NCBI RefSeq assembly: GCF_023195895.1
Contig: NZ_JALPRK010000005.1
Coordinates: forward strand, 1-64,000
Length of the DNA stretch: 64,000 nucleotides
Origin: Paenibacillus mellifer
GTDB taxonomy: Bacteria; Bacillota; Bacilli; Paenibacillales; Paenibacillaceae
Direction: 5' to 3'
In this document: positions 54,687 to 63,781 of the stretch, in pieces
Layout: each line of letters opens with the position of its first letter
Position numbering within the stretch: position 1 is the first letter of the stretch
Notes under the pieces: generated by a model
Database searches by the model: none
What the model saw: the letters and a program-made list of their open reading frames with translations, nothing else
What the model was told of the DNA's origin: nothing
Translations under genes and position numbers: made by a program

Positions 54687-56021
54687 TTATTTAAGTTCCT
54701 GCTCCTCCAATGTAATTTCCACAACCGTGGCCCGATCATCCGGCAGCGGGTATGAAAAATGCTCCGGCGTGCCGAAATTGATGAAAGCATCCGCTCGGAA
54801 TTCTGCCGTGTTCCAAGGCCTGACGAGTGTCAGCTCGGAGCCGTCGGCGAGAAGCCTCACGCTTTTTATTACTCCGGCCAGCCCATTCAGATTGACGGGA
54901 CCGACGCTTTCTTCGAAAATATGGGCATACAGCCGATTTCCCTTCCTGGTATAACGTCCCCATTCCGGCTTTTCAAGCGGCGCCGCACCGCAGCCATAGA
55001 TGCTGTCGCCATTTGCGGTCAGCCAATCGCCGATTTCGGCAAGAATCCGCCTCGACTCCGCCGGAATTTCGCCCTTCGCATTCGGCCCCACGTTGAGCAG
55101 TAAGTTACCGTTCTTGCTGACGCATTCAATTAATTTCCGAATGACCGTTTTCGGTGATTTGTACATAGGGTCGTTCGCGTGATAGCCCCAATTGTTATTC
55201 AACGTGATACACGCCTCCCAAGGCACCGGGCATCCCCTTGCATCGACGACGCCCGCTGGCGGAATAATCTGCTCCGGTGACGCGAAATCTCCCGAGTACT
55301 CAAGAGGGTCGGCGGACTTGATGCTGCCGCCGTACTCTCCGCTCGCATCCAGGCGGTTATCGATCAGGACGTGCGGCTGCAGCGAACGGATCATTCGAAT
55401 AAGCTCCGTTGCCCGCCAGGTCTCGCCCGTCATCCCGTCATAGGAAAAGTCGAACCACATCAAGTCCAGCCTGCCGTAATCCGTCAGCAGCTCCTTAACT
55501 TGCCCGTGCATATAGGCCAAATAGTTCTCGAAGTCAGGTGTTCGGTTTTTGTAGGCCTCATTCTCTCTCATCGGATGATGCCGGTCTCCATAAGCCGGGT
55601 AGTCCGGGTGATGCCAGTCGAGGAGGGAGTAGTACAAGCCGACCTTGATGCCCTCATGACGGAAAGCATCCAGAAACTCTCTTACCAGATCTCTGCCGCA
55701 AGGGGTTTTCGTAGATTTATAATCAGTCAGCTTGCTGTCGTAGAGACAGAAGCCGTCATGATGCTTGGCTGTGAGCACCGCATATTTCATGCCGGAGGCC
55801 TTTGCCGTTTTCGCCCAAGCTTGCGGATCGTAACGTTCCGGATGAAACGCTTCGAAGTAGGCTTGATACGTCTGCGAATCCATCTTCTCGACACTCCGCA
55901 CCCATTCCCCGCGCGCGGGGATGGCATACAGTCCCCAGTGAATAAACATCCCGAAGCGGTCTCGCAGGAACCACTCCGTCCGTTCTGTTCTTGCCAGCCG
56001 TATTTCATCGGAAGTCATCAT
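54687..56021 (-). CDS. Alpha-L-fucosidase, GH29 family
   Basis: 444 residues; hydrolyses terminal alpha-L-fucose from glycans. The N-terminal catalytic barrel shows FGMFIHWGLYAIPARGEW near residue 22, YAVLTAKHHDGFCLYDSK near 82, and LDLMWFDFSYDG near 190 where the Asp of WFDF is the GH29 nucleophile. A C-terminal beta-sandwich starts near residue 345. No signal peptide, so it acts inside the cell on imported oligosaccharides. ATG 56021 follows GGGTGG; upstream in-frame residues to 56144 look non-coding. It is monocistronic and divergent from the SLH gene. Confidence 0.92.
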   Translation of the reverse strand: MMTSDEIRLARTERTEWFLRDRFGMFIHWGLYAIPARGEWVRSVEKMDSQTYQAYFEAFHPERYDPQAWAKTAKASGMKYAVLTAKHHDGFCLYDSKLTDYKSTKTPCGRDLVREFLDAFRHEGIKVGLYYSLLDWHHPDYPAYGDRHHPMRENEAYKNRTPDFENYLAYMHGQVKELLTDYGRLDLMWFDFSYDGMTGETWRATELIRMIRSLQPHVLIDNRLDASGEYGGSIKSADPLEYSGDFASPEQIIPPAGVVDARGCPVPWEACITLNNNWGYHANDPMYKSPKTVIRKLIECVSKNGNLLLNVGPNAKGEIPAESRRILAEIGDWLTANGDSIYGCGAAPLEKPEWGRYTRKGNRLYAHIFEESVGPVNLNGLAGVIKSVRLLADGSELTLVRPWNTAEFRADAFINFGTPEHFSYPLPDDRATVVEITLEEQELK

Positions 56022-56239
56022 GTTCGAAACCACCCTTTTCGATAGAGTATAGCTTGCAGCTTGACTGTAGCCGGCAGCATCGGGAAGGATCAATTGAAGA
56101 GCAGCTATTGCTTTAAAAGTACAACGAATCGTGAAATAGAACAACCCGAGCCCAAAACGAAACTTCCAGAATCTATTAAATCATGTATACTATTAACGAA
56201 CTTAATAAATTTTTCGCTCATAATGGAGGACTATTGCCG

Positions 56240-59200
56240 ATGAAACGTTCTTTTCGCGCTTTCGCTTGGCTGTTCGCGTTATTGCTCGTTCTGCCGCCGG
56301 GCTTGCATGCGCCTGTAGCCTATGCTGCCGTGACCGATCCGCCGCCCGTCGCCGACGGTTGGGTAGAGGTATCGACAGCTGAGCAGCTGTTGTATATCAG
56401 CGGCCATCAGGCGGACTATTTGGCCGCCCAGATTCGATTAATGAATGACATTGCTCTTACCGGAGTCGACAATTGGAGACCGTTAGGCGGCAATGGCCAT
56501 GCGCCCTTCAGCGGTACGTTCGACGGCGGCGGTCATCGCGTTACCGGCATCTCGATTGTCGATGACGCAGCCGACGACGGGGACAACTACGATTATGCCG
56601 GTTTTTTTGGCGAGTCGACGGGCATCGTGAAGAACGTCGGTGTGTCGGTCGACATCCATGCCGGCATTTATGCCGGCGGCTTGATCGGACTGCAGGAAGG
56701 CGGCAGCGTCGACCGGTCGTTCTCGACAGGCACCGTTCGTGCGAAGCCGCCAAGCGGCAAACTTTCGGTAGCCGGGGGATTGATCGGTTCGGCGAACGCC
56801 AACATTACGCGCTCCTACTCGATCGCCTCCGCGTTTAGCGCTTCGACGCCCAATCAATACGCCGCAGGTCTTATCGGGAGCAAAGGAGTGGGGCGCGTCG
56901 AAGACGCCTATGCGCGCGGTACAGCGACGTTCGAGTCGGACTATCATACGGTTTACTCAGGCGGATTTGCAGGCTTCTTGATCACAGGCTCGATCGTACG
57001 CGGCTATACCACCTGGGACGTGTCCTCCGAACAGGTGAGCTATGTGAAACGCTTCCTCGGTTTCCAAGCCGACTCAGGTGCCGTCTCCGGCTCCTATTTC
57101 CTTATTCCCTCAAGCGAACATACAGAAGGAGGAGCAAGCGGGGCGGTTGGACTGAGCGACGCCTCGATGAAGGAGGCCTCCAGCTATTCCGGCTGGGACT
57201 TTACGAATAGGTGGGCGATCCACTCGAACGTGAACGACGGATATCCTTATTTGCGGCATGAGATTGTCACGGAAGCGCTGCCTGCCGCGATGAAGGATGA
57301 ACCTTATGCATTTACGCTCGGGGCTTTTGCCGGCGCGGACGTGGAGCTTGATTGGAGCGCTGCCGGACTTCCGGGTGGCTTAACGCTGAGCGAATCCGGC
57401 AAGCTCGAAGGAACGCCGACCGAGAGCGGTACGTTCGATATCGTAGTGACGGCTGTCGATGCCGGGAACCTCACCGCCCAGAAGACGTTCGAGCTGATTG
57501 TCTTCGCGTACGCGCCGGAGCCGGCAGACTTCGCGATCGAACCAGGGACGGCATACGGAACGGCGAAGGTTTCCGCGACGCTCGGTTCCTCGGGACATGC
57601 ATTCTACTATACGCTTACCGATTCCATCGACGCCAGGCCGCAAATTGGCGACTCCCTCCCTGCTGGGGCGATCGCGTATACGCCGGGCGACGATATCGGG
57701 GCGGTGAGCGTTGGCCGTTATCTGACCCTGTACGAAGCCGGAGCCGCGGGCATTCAGGCTTGGCGGAGCGTGCTGCTGGACGCAAGCCATATCCAATCGT
57801 CCGTCGGGGCGGTAACGGGATCGGTGTACAATGCGAGCGGCGATCCTCTCGCCGGGGCGATCGTCTCGATCGATACAGCGCAAGCGACGACCGATGCGGA
57901 GGGCGGCTTCACGCTTGCGAACGTCGCGCAGGGCGCTAAGACGCTGCGCGCGGAGGCATCGGGCTACATCGCGAAGGAAGCCGCGGTCACCGTCATTGCT
58001 GGAACATCCATTGACGTCGGAGAAATCGCGTTGACGGCCGTCGGCTCGGGAAGCGGTGACTATAGCCCGATCGTGACGCTGCCGGTGCCCGATAAGCTGA
58101 GGGTCGATTGGAACGGCGAGACGCTTGAGCTTTCCTTCAAGAAAGAGACGGCCCCCGACGGCCGAAGCGTCCTGCGCCTGATCGCGGATGCGTCAGCGGT
58201 CAGCACCTTGTTCGATAGCCGCGATCTCGCTATCCTTACGGTCGATAACGAGGATCCGGTAGTGAAGCTAGATTTGCCGGCGGCTGCGCTTCGCGACGTG
58301 CAGCAGAATCGTCCCGAGGCTGAGCTGGAGCTTAAGATCAACGGGGCAAGCTACCGGCTTCCGCTTCGCTACTGGCCGGCGTTGCCGGAGAACGGCGTGG
58401 TTACGATCGCGATCTCGGCCTCTTCTGAAGCGGACGCAAGCGCCGTGAAGGACGCCTTGGCCGGACAAGGGCTGGAGATGCTTGCCGCGCCCGTCGAATT
58501 CGCGATTTATCTGAACGGGCAGGAGCAGACGGAGCCGGGAGGGGCATACACGAAACGTACGATTGCGCTCAGCGGCGAGACCGACCCGTACACGGCGACC
58601 GTCATCCGCTTGAGCGGCGAAGGATCGCCGCGGTCCATGCCTTCGGTGTTCCAGACCGCCGCGAACGGGGATTCCGAGGCTGCGTTCTATGCGATGCATA
58701 ACAGCCTTTATACCGTTATTCGCTCGGAACGGTCGTTCTCCGACGTGCAAGGGCATTGGGCGAAGCCTGATATCGAGCGGCTTGCAAGCAAGCTGATTGT
58801 GGACGGCAAGTCGGATAAGACGTTCGATCCGGAAGGTCTAGTAACGCGTGCCGAATTCGCGGCATTGCTGACCCGGTCGCTCGGCATCGCCGATACGTCC
58901 GGCGGTGCAGGCTTTGCCGACGTAACGCCGGACGTCTGGTATGCCGGAGCGGCTGGAGCAGCGCTCGATGCGGGGCTCGTTACCGGCTACGAGGACGGAA
59001 CGTTCCGTCCGAACGAAGCGATTACGCGCGAGCAAATGGCGGTCATGATCGACCGGGCGATCGCCTTCGCGGGCGAGAGTCCGACCGAAGCAGCCGCCTT
59101 CGCGGCGGCGTTCGAAGATGCCGAGGCCATATCCGGTTGGGCGAGGCCTGCGGTCGGCAGACTCCTTGAATTACATGTAATCCTCGGCGTCTCGGAGAAT

Positions 59201-59290
59201 AGCTTCGCGCCAGAAGCCGCCGCGACACGCGCACAGTGCGTCGTCATGCTTCGCCACATGCTGGAGCATCTAAGCTTCATTAACGAATAG
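56240..59290 (+). CDS. Secreted SLH-domain surface protein
   Basis: 1016 residues. A signal peptide occupies residues 1-30 (LFALLLVLPPG, cleavage near AYA-AVT). Then come GLUG-like glycine-rich repeats (YAGGLIGLQ, VAGGLIGSA; about 95-260), an Ig-like putative domain (LPAAMKDEPYAFTLG near 345 to about 425), and a carboxypeptidase-regulatory-like beta-sandwich (AVTGSVYNASGDPLAGA near 525). A region of unknown fold follows. Three SLH domains at the C-terminus (starting at about 835, 890 and 950; GHWAKPDIERLA, DVWYAGAAGAALDAG, SGWARPAVGRLLEL) should anchor it to pyruvylated cell-wall polymer. ATG 56240 follows GGAGGA. The substrate or ligand is unknown. Confidence 0.88.
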   Translation: MKRSFRAFAWLFALLLVLPPGLHAPVAYAAVTDPPPVADGWVEVSTAEQLLYISGHQADYLAAQIRLMNDIALTGVDNWRPLGGNGHAPFSGTFDGGGHRVTGISIVDDAADDGDNYDYAGFFGESTGIVKNVGVSVDIHAGIYAGGLIGLQEGGSVDRSFSTGTVRAKPPSGKLSVAGGLIGSANANITRSYSIASAFSASTPNQYAAGLIGSKGVGRVEDAYARGTATFESDYHTVYSGGFAGFLITGSIVRGYTTWDVSSEQVSYVKRFLGFQADSGAVSGSYFLIPSSEHTEGGASGAVGLSDASMKEASSYSGWDFTNRWAIHSNVNDGYPYLRHEIVTEALPAAMKDEPYAFTLGAFAGADVELDWSAAGLPGGLTLSESGKLEGTPTESGTFDIVVTAVDAGNLTAQKTFELIVFAYAPEPADFAIEPGTAYGTAKVSATLGSSGHAFYYTLTDSIDARPQIGDSLPAGAIAYTPGDDIGAVSVGRYLTLYEAGAAGIQAWRSVLLDASHIQSSVGAVTGSVYNASGDPLAGAIVSIDTAQATTDAEGGFTLANVAQGAKTLRAEASGYIAKEAAVTVIAGTSIDVGEIALTAVGSGSGDYSPIVTLPVPDKLRVDWNGETLELSFKKETAPDGRSVLRLIADASAVSTLFDSRDLAILTVDNEDPVVKLDLPAAALRDVQQNRPEAELELKINGASYRLPLRYWPALPENGVVTIAISASSEADASAVKDALAGQGLEMLAAPVEFAIYLNGQEQTEPGGAYTKRTIALSGETDPYTATVIRLSGEGSPRSMPSVFQTAANGDSEAAFYAMHNSLYTVIRSERSFSDVQGHWAKPDIERLASKLIVDGKSDKTFDPEGLVTRAEFAALLTRSLGIADTSGGAGFADVTPDVWYAGAAGAALDAGLVTGYEDGTFRPNEAITREQMAVMIDRAIAFAGESPTEAAAFAAAFEDAEAISGWARPAVGRLLELHVILGVSENSFAPEAAATRAQCVVMLRHMLEHLSFINE

Positions 59291-59296
59291 ACATAA

Positions 59297-59332
59297 GGGA
59301 AGCCGCTCCGATTGAACGGAGCGGCTTCTTAT
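59297..59332. terminator. Bidirectional terminator between the SLH gene and gerC
   Basis: GAAGCCGCTCCG, loop ATTGAA, CGGAGCGGCTTC followed by TT on one side and preceded by A-rich sequence on the other. Serves two convergent genes. Confidence 0.85.
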
Positions 59333-59359
59333 ATTCCGGCACAGCAGCTTGTGACCCTC

Positions 59360-60451
59360 TCACTTAATGACCCCTGTATCGACTAACCTCATGTCAACCG
59401 CTACATCGAACTTCGCGCGGGGGTAAAGCTCAAGCCAATGCTCCCAATCACGCTCCTCGATGTAGCCCATCGCACGGTACCGGAGACCGAAGCCTATCGG
59501 ATCCACCTTCTTTTTTTGCAGATTGGTTAGCACGTTCAGGAACCGCCGCTCCATTTGCTCCGCGGCCATTTGCTCGAGCTTGCTCCAATTTTCATAGAAT
59601 AGAGGCGATGTCGACTCTTCAACCTGGCCTTCGGCTCTAATGCTGAATTTGATGGTCGGCTCGTCCGTATCAAGGTTCAGCAATTTATATTTGATCCTAT
59701 ATCTTGGGACCGATATATTGTATCTGAATTTCGGCGTTACCGTCTTGAATTCAAACTTGATCTTGCTCTCGATGAGCTCATTAAACACCCTGGTTTGATC
59801 CGGAGTGAGCATCCCCACCATCTTTTCTTTGTCGAACAGGGCCGCCTTATCGATAATAAAAGAGCTGTCGCGGCGCCGAATGACAGGCAGATAGGGATCC
59901 TTGCCCCTTTCCTTCAAACGGCGATGAAAATCGGACAGGCTTTCTGTCACGATATAAGACGATTCCGTTCCTTCTTGAGCAAAGCTGAGCATAAGCGAAT
60001 TGGCGGGGAGCCGCTCCGACTTTGGGCTCACGCTCAGCAGTTCCTTGGCGCTTGGATCGCCGACGCCCATGAAGCCGATCAGCTGGATATCCCTTCTTCG
60101 AAGAAACCAATCAAGCGGCTCGCGGATCGAACGGCTCACAAGCGACTTGCCGAACAGCAGTATTTTGGCATGTCCGAAGTCCAATTCCTTGTCCACCTTC
60201 GACTTGATAAGCCGAATGGCCTCTTGAATAGACGCCGCGTCTTCCGAGACAAGCTCGAACTTATTGGTCTCTCCGGGTTCGATTTTCGGCGAAGGTATGC
60301 TCAGCTTGAGCGTGACGCGGTACGGCTTTTTTTTATTTTCGGTTTGATCCAGGCCAACGGCTACAACAAAAAAACGCTTATCAATATCCTTGAAGCCGCT
60401 GCAGCCGCCGATCATGAGAACCAACGCGCAGAGGATCAGCCTTCGAATCAT
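59360..60451 (-). CDS. gerC: Spore germination lipoprotein, Ger(x)C family
   Basis: 363 residues. The N-terminus is a lipoprotein signal (LILCALVLMIGGCSGFKDID) with the lipobox Cys near residue 17. The rest matches the C subunits of germinant receptors: FFVVAVGLDQ, a GHAKILLFGKSL segment near 115, and WLRRR-like FLRRRDIQL near 135. The protein sits on the outer face of the spore inner membrane with GerA and GerB. ATG 60451 overlaps the gerB end by 4 bp; an upstream in-frame start at 60526 would destroy the signal peptide. With gerB broken, the receptor is probably not functional. Confidence 0.9.
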   Translation of the reverse strand: MIRRLILCALVLMIGGCSGFKDIDKRFFVVAVGLDQTENKKKPYRVTLKLSIPSPKIEPGETNKFELVSEDAASIQEAIRLIKSKVDKELDFGHAKILLFGKSLVSRSIREPLDWFLRRRDIQLIGFMGVGDPSAKELLSVSPKSERLPANSLMLSFAQEGTESSYIVTESLSDFHRRLKERGKDPYLPVIRRRDSSFIIDKAALFDKEKMVGMLTPDQTRVFNELIESKIKFEFKTVTPKFRYNISVPRYRIKYKLLNLDTDEPTIKFSIRAEGQVEESTSPLFYENWSKLEQMAAEQMERRFLNVLTNLQKKKVDPIGFGLRYRAMGYIEERDWEHWLELYPRAKFDVAVDMRLVDTGVIK

Positions 60452-61255
60452 TTGGCAGCCTTCCTTCCCAGCCAGAATACGATTATAACGAGAGCTATCT
60501 CGCTCAGATAACGCAGATTGAGCCATTCCCGAATCAATTCGAAAAATTGCTTCTCATCCAGAAACTTGACCATGAACAGGTAGGGGGTGCTGAACAGGAT
60601 GATGATGATCCAAAGCTTCCAGCCGAATTTTTGTTCGACGCCCGGCGTCCACCGTTTTTTGGCGAATGCATCCTTCAACAGCTCGGCTCCGACATGCCAC
60701 GTTACCGTAATGAACAATAAAGATAAGCTTAAATAGACTAGCAGTATTATGTAGATAACCCTCTCGACGAAGCCGAATTCCATCCGCATCGAATCGGCTG
60801 TGCTGATCCATACATAGATGAAAGACTCAACGCCTTCCGTGCCATGAAAGCCGATGGGGATAAAGAACGTAGAGAACATTACGGCACTGCCGAGAATCGG
60901 GATAAGCCACAGTCCTGGAATTTTATCCTTTTTGCCAAAATAGCGGTTAAAGACGGCCATATTAATGTAGCCCGTGAAGAGATAGGAAGCTACGGAGACA
61001 GATTCGGGATCCGGAGGCTTGCGGACATACTGGATACGCGCGAAAGATTTCGGGAAGTCCCAGATTCGGAAACCGTTTCAGCGACTTGATAAATACAATC
61101 GTGCACAAGCCTCCGGATAGGATGGCCGCAATTATGGCCATAACGGCGCCGTCGAACCTCTTCTCTATGAGGATTGTGGGCACGTTAAGCATGACATTGA
61201 TCATCATGCACATGATGACCATGTAATAGAAATATCGCATCATGGTATGATTCAC
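60448..61255 (-). pseudogene. gerB: gerB germinant-receptor permease, frameshifted and internally deleted
   Basis: Two reading frames together make a short GerB. The first runs from about 61255 (GTG overlapping the gerA stop; ATG 61243 possible) through two membrane helices to LPEIFRAY near 61030. There the frame must shift by one base to continue QYVRKPPDPESVSVAS and then the second frame through MAVFNRYF to 60448. Total coding length is about 269 codons against about 360 usual. The missing part corresponds to roughly three membrane helices, so both a frameshift and an internal deletion are present. It lies between intact gerA and gerC in the normal order. Confidence 0.85.
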
Positions 61256-62595
61256 CTGCTTTTATCCGGGCGGCTGGATCGATGCTCCCCAATGAATAAT
61301 TTGAGATAGGGCTCGCCGAAGCTGCGTATATTCGCCAAATATCCAATCAGGAAGAACATGCCGGCAATGGTTCCAATAAAGCCGAATAGGATCGCGAGTA
61401 TAATGAGCGGATATTTGACAAAGCGCATGGCCGCGCTCATCGTATTGATCGGAATGACGAAATTGGATATGGCCACAGCCGAAGTGATAATAATCATGAT
61501 ACTGCTCACGAGACCGGCCTGCTGCGCGGCTTGTCCAAGGATCAGTCCTCCCACGGTAGTAGCGGTCGAGCCGATAAATTTGGGCAGGCGAAGGCTGGCC
61601 TCCACCAAGGCTTCAATGAGAAAGAGCATGAAGATGACTTCGAAATAAGAGGGATAAGGCACGGCTGCGCGGCTTCCCGCAATCGACATCGTCAGCTGCA
61701 CTCTCGTCACCTCCGGGTTGTAGGAGATCAGAGAAATATACAAAGCCGGCAGCGTCAGAGCAATGGCCAATGCGATATAACGAATGACAATAAGCCCTCT
61801 CGATATCCAATACGCTTGATACAAATCATCCATCGCCGACATGAAATCAAAGAATATAGCAGGCAAGACAAGGGCAAAAGGAGAGCCTTGCAGCAGAATG
61901 ACGATTTTCCCTTGCGAAATATTCAAGACGATCCGATCCGGACGTTCCGTGATGATCATCGTCGGGAATAGGGAAAGCCTGCGATTGTTCATTAATATTT
62001 CGAGCTGCCCCGTTGACTGCAAGACGTCCACGTCAATGGAGAGCAGCTTGGCCTTCACGCGGTCCAGAATATCCTTTTTTGCTAGACGGGCATCGTACAG
62101 CAGGGCAACATCTGTCCTGGAGGAGCGACCCAGCACATATTGCTCCAGATGCAGCTCTTGTTTCTTGTAGCGTGAACGAATCATATTGACATTCGCCGAC
62201 AAATCCTCGGATAACGCTTTCTGGGGCCCCATGAGGGCATGCTCGATCTTTACATCTTCGCTTTGATCATTCAGCGATTTCTTGACGTTAATCGAATACA
62301 CGCATCCCATGTGCTGTATAACGGCGTTCCCATCGGTGACTCGGTCGTGGAGCTTCGAATCGGCGGTTTGTTTCACGGCTCCGAAGGCAAGCAAGGAAAC
62401 AGTAAAATCTTCAGGCGTCCGACTCGCAAGAAAAGGCTTCTCTATCATGCTATGAAGCAGATTGTCATCGCACAGGGACGACAGATAATAGTACTGGAGA
62501 GTCCATTGGTCCTTGGCCAGATGCCGGATTCGAAAATCGCCTGAAGCGTTGAACCTCTCCTTTAGCAGGGCAGCTTCCTTGTTATTGATCTCCAT
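61252..62595 (-). CDS. gerA: Spore germination receptor subunit GerA family
   Basis: 447 residues. A soluble N-terminal half (with TSKLHDRVTDGNAVIQ-like and VKIEHALMGPQKALSEDL segments near 78-130) is followed by about five membrane helices from residue 240 (RGLIVIRYIALAIALTLPALY, given here only in part) with the family-typical motifs ALVEASLRLP and GLILGQAA. A-subunits form part of the nutrient-sensing complex in the spore inner membrane. GGAGGGAG precedes ATG 62595. Slightly short for the family (about 480), but otherwise intact. First gene of the gerA-gerB-gerC operon. Confidence 0.92.
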   Translation of the reverse strand: MEINNKEAALLKERFNASGDFRIRHLAKDQWTLQYYYLSSLCDDNLLHSMIEKPFLASRTPEDFTVSLLAFGAVKQTADSKLHDRVTDGNAVIQHMGCVYSINVKKSLNDQSEDVKIEHALMGPQKALSEDLSANVNMIRSRYKKQELHLEQYVLGRSSRTDVALLYDARLAKKDILDRVKAKLLSIDVDVLQSTGQLEILMNNRRLSLFPTMIITERPDRIVLNISQGKIVILLQGSPFALVLPAIFFDFMSAMDDLYQAYWISRGLIVIRYIALAIALTLPALYISLISYNPEVTRVQLTMSIAGSRAAVPYPSYFEVIFMLFLIEALVEASLRLPKFIGSTATTVGGLILGQAAQQAGLVSSIMIIITSAVAISNFVIPINTMSAAMRFVKYPLIILAILFGFIGTIAGMFFLIGYLANIRSFGEPYLKLFIGEHRSSRPDKSR

Positions 62596-63000
62596 GAGGG
62601 CTCCCTCCCAACGATTTGATATTGACCGGTTACCGCGGTATGATTCCGCTTTTTATTGTCCACCCATATTCATCCATTTATACAGATCAATTTGATAGAT
62701 GTCATGACAATTTGTCATGCCCTTCTCGGCCAATGAAAGATTACGATTAGGAATAAAGCATTTAAAATGATGGGGACACCGAGACCCATTCCATCCGCAT
62801 TCCATCCTGGAGGCAATGCAGAAGATCTCTGCTTTGCTGGAAGAGACACATATGGAGTCAAGCCAGATGACGGGGAGCCGGTTATCCGGTTCTGCAACGG
62901 GGAATAATAGTCCAATTCGTTTTCTGTTCGGCGCTGTCCTGATAGTCAGGGCAGCCTTTTTTATTCAAAAATTTTTTTGAAATCACAAGAGCAAACGCTA
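62596..63000. other. Intergenic region between ger operon and padR
   Basis: No gene recognised. It should contain the forespore promoter of the ger operon on the minus strand, which I could not pinpoint. A plus-strand terminator hairpin is at 62930-62962, suggesting that a gene once ended here. Confidence 0.45.
62930..62962 (+). terminator. Terminator hairpin without an obvious gene
   Basis: GGCGCTGTCCTGA, loop TAG, TCAGGGCAGCC, followed by TTTTTT. A well-formed plus-strand terminator, but the nearest upstream plus-strand gene is far away. Confidence 0.75.
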
Positions 63001-63029
63001 TTGACATTCTTGGTACTACGTGTTACTTT
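63001..63029 (+). promoter_or_regulatory. Promoter of the padR operon
   Basis: TTGACA (63001-63006), 17 bp, TACTTT (63024-63029). Lies directly upstream of three 16-bp repeats. Confidence 0.65.
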
Positions 63030-63045
63030 ATAGCTGTAGTAAGTA

Positions 63046-63086
63046 ATACAAAATACCAGTGATACAGAATACCAGTCATACAGAAT
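63046..63086. repeat. Tandem 16-bp repeats between promoter and padR
   Basis: ATACAAAATACCAGT, ATACAGAATACCAGT and a partial ATACAGAAT, each separated by one base. Located between the promoter and the start codon, so probably an operator for PadR autoregulation. Confidence 0.65.
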
Positions 63087-63102
63087 AGCGAAAGAGGTGA
63101 TT

Positions 63103-63432
63103 GTGCTGGAAAACTTAACGGAAATGCTCAAAGGCGTGCTTGAGGGCTGTGTCCTCGAAATCATTAGCCGCAATGAAACCTACGGCTACGAAATCACGCG
63201 GCAGCTGAATGCCCTCGGCTTCTCGGATGTTGTGGAAGGAACGGTATACACCATCATGATTCGGCTTGAAAAAAACAAGTTAGTAGAAGTCACCAAAAAG
63301 CCCTCCGACATGGGTCCGCCGCGAAAGTTTTTTACGCTCAACGACGATGGGCGTGAGGCGCTGCGGAAGTTTTGGGAGAAATGGGAGTTCGTATCATCAA
63401 AAATGAATGAGTTAAAGGAGAGAAAACAATGA
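63103..63432 (+). CDS. PadR-family transcriptional regulator
   Basis: 109 residues. The winged-helix core of PadR is clear: KGVLEGCVLEIISRNETYGYEI (in parts), a LNALGFSDVVEGTVYTIM recognition region, MIRLEKNKLV and the wing GPPRKFFTLNDDGREAL. Such repressors often respond to toxic compounds and control export genes. I prefer GTG 63103, 5 nt after AAGAGG, to the GTG at 63097 that overlaps the site. The stop overlaps the next ATG by 4 bp. The repeats upstream are its probable operator. Confidence 0.9.
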   Translation: MLENLTEMLKGVLEGCVLEIISRNETYGYEITRQLNALGFSDVVEGTVYTIMIRLEKNKLVEVTKKPSDMGPPRKFFTLNDDGREALRKFWEKWEFVSSKMNELKERKQ

Positions 63433-63776
63433 ATTTTTGGGAAAAAGTGACTGGCAGCGACATGAAGAGAGAAATGAAAGTTTTTGAATCGCGTGTCAAT
63501 AAGCTGCCGGCTGAATATCAAGCGGCATGGGAGGAAATTGATGCCAATCTTTGGCATTACTCGAATTTCTCCGGTCGCAACCTCATGCCGATTCTTGACG
63601 GCGTGCTCTGCCTTCTCGAAGAAACGGCGGCGGACGGTCAGAGCGTCCAAGAGGTTTTGGGCGACGATATCGAAGGCTTCTGTTCGGCGCTGGCCGGCGA
63701 AGAAGGGGCAAAGTCTTATCGCGACAAGTGGCGCGAGCAGCTCAACCATAATATCGCAAAGAAAATAGGAGGGTAA
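63429..63776 (+). CDS. DUF1048-family protein
   Basis: 115 residues, soluble and helical, with LPAEYQAAWEEIDANLW near residue 25 and a mid-segment MPILDGVLCLLEETAADG, the layout of DUF1048 proteins that commonly follow PadR regulators in Firmicutes. It overlaps padR by 4 bp (ATGA). The function is unknown in the literature as far as I know. Confidence 0.8.
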   Translation: MNFWEKVTGSDMKREMKVFESRVNKLPAEYQAAWEEIDANLWHYSNFSGRNLMPILDGVLCLLEETAADGQSVQEVLGDDIEGFCSALAGEEGAKSYRDKWREQLNHNIAKKIGG

Positions 63777-63781
63777 AAAAG

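Noticed and set aside
63046-63086. Short tandem repeats as possible CRISPR or minisatellite
   Set aside because: Only two and a half copies separated by single bases, located between a promoter and a regulator gene; operator is simpler.
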